Source of the DNA: Vibrio amylolyticus | Lineage (GTDB): Bacteria > Pseudomonadota > Gammaproteobacteria > Enterobacterales > Vibrionaceae | Direction: 5' to 3' | Assembly (NCBI RefSeq): GCF_023145695.1 | Contig: NZ_JAJHVV010000008.1 | Location: forward strand, 1-64,000 | DNA: 64,000 nt | Shown: in pieces, positions 63,337-64,000 of the stretch | How positions within the stretch are numbered: position 1 is the stretch's first letter | How the letters are laid out: every line of letters starts with the position of its first letter | The notes under the pieces: generated by a model | Told to the model about the DNA's origin: nothing | Databases searched by the model: none | The model's input: the letters and a program-made list of their open reading frames with translations, nothing else | Translations under genes and position numbers: made by a program

Positions 63337-64000
63337 GTGGACATTAATCACCAGCATTTGAAAATCTGCACTATCAACTTATTTAACTACGTTGCGCCGC
63401 CAAATGCCTTCTACGACTTTGCAAATATCTATACCAAAGAGGAGTGGCAAATAAAGACTCAATGGTTAGAAAGAAGCCTAGTGGAGATCGATGCCGATAT
63501 CATTGGGTTTCAAGAGGTGTTTAGTATTGATGTGTTACGTTCTTCTTTAGAAGCACTCGGCTATCCGTACTTCGTCACGATTGATACGCCCGATATAGAG
63601 CAAGACTATATCTATTCAAACCCCGTCTTAGCGCTTGCTTCCCGTTATCCTATTCTAGAAACACCCGTTATTAATTTAGAGTCCCCTATCGCTCAGCAAC
63701 AAGCGGATTTTCAATTTAGTCGTCAACCCATTCACGCGGTCATCAATATTCCAAAGCTTGGGGCTCTGGATGTGTATGTCGTGCACTTTAAGTCTCAACG
63801 TCCTGTAGAATTTGAGTCCCTAAATTTGTTATCGAAAGAGAAGAACCAATCAGCATCACAGACGGCCGATGAAGCTTCTCTTTCCACAACTGAGCGTTGG
63901 CTATTAGAGAGTCAAGGAAAGTGGTTATCGACAATACAACGAGGCATGGAAGCTCATGCATTGCATCATCATGTCATTAACACCAAGAACCATTCAAAGA
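63337..64000 (+). CDS. endonuclease/exonuclease/phosphatase family protein (partial, 3' end outside window)
   Basis: Starts at a GTG at 63337 after TTTAGGG and runs off the right edge, with 221 full codons. N-terminus DINHQHLKICTINLFNYVAPPNAFYDF, then IDADIIGFQEVFSIDVLRSSL with the metal-binding Glu of the family (FQEV). Later, IHAVINIPKLGALDVYVVHFKSQRP carries the HFKS segment. The fold is that of Mg-dependent nucleases, phosphatases and sphingomyelinases. Substrate cannot be set without the missing end. Confidence 0.85.
   Translation, partial: MDINHQHLKICTINLFNYVAPPNAFYDFANIYTKEEWQIKTQWLERSLVEIDADIIGFQEVFSIDVLRSSLEALGYPYFVTIDTPDIEQDYIYSNPVLALASRYPILETPVINLESPIAQQQADFQFSRQPIHAVINIPKLGALDVYVVHFKSQRPVEFESLNLLSKEKNQSASQTADEASLSTTERWLLESQGKWLSTIQRGMEAHALHHHVINTKNHSK

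Overview
The window looks like part of a Vibrio genome, probably the smaller chromosome. A Qrr-type quorum-sensing sRNA lies behind a sigma-54 promoter and a perfect LuxO box. The left end carries Vibrio-style integron attC sites. Lpp, Pst, NadE, CodBA, YiaVW and the curli proteins all resemble gammaproteobacterial versions. The genus is an inference; no rRNA or other species marker is present.

Left end (1-4000): remnant or edge of a chromosomal integron array. It has a lipoprotein cassette, two tandem near-identical cassettes without an evident ORF, a cassette whose attC is broken by an IS3-family fragment, an NAD-dependent epimerase cassette, and a reverse-oriented BLUF blue-light sensor gene next to a 13-bp-arm inverted repeat. 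The integrase is not in the window.

4000-16500: small metabolic and transport genes. These include two LysE exporters (one with an Lrp/AsnC regulator), YjdM, a cupin, DUF924, a MocR/PdxR regulator divergent from a PNPOx-fold protein, a YjeH-type exporter and the modABC molybdate transporter. Two decayed genes (DUF1330 and an alpha/beta hydrolase) lie among them.

16800-28300: qrr sRNA and an AraC/GyrI gene, codBA with a PurR-like box, a divergent nucleotidyltransferase/nadE pair sharing an 18-bp palindrome, and a complete curli locus. The csgB-csgA-csgC-like operon diverges from csgEFG, and csgD converges on csgG. The main curlin has 15 acidic SDDN-type repeats in place of the usual five glycine-rich ones.

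28500-45000: TauE/SafE, nagA, a DUF6279 lipoprotein, a LysR regulator, an RluA-type pseudouridine synthase with a long extra N-terminus, a fasciclin lipoprotein, the pstSCAB phosphate transporter with a candidate Pho box, a chemotaxis receptor, a DEAD-box helicase, and the Braun lipoprotein gene convergent with an L,D-transpeptidase that could anchor it.

45000-64000: deoD, a domesticated-transposase-like zinc-ribbon protein, and an overlapping pair of TPR proteins, one with a decayed GGDEF domain and one with an intact GGEEF domain. Then come EamA, yiaWV, a winged-helix protein with an apparently dead PD-(D/E)XK domain, yccF and a monooxygenase-like gene, TauE, YcxB-like, a Kef-type antiporter with its flavoprotein partner, an MFS transporter, a His-rich small membrane protein, GST, rhodanese, a GlxA-type AraC regulator, and a partial endonuclease/exonuclease/phosphatase gene that runs off the right edge. 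I saw no rRNA, tRNA, CRISPR array or prophage.
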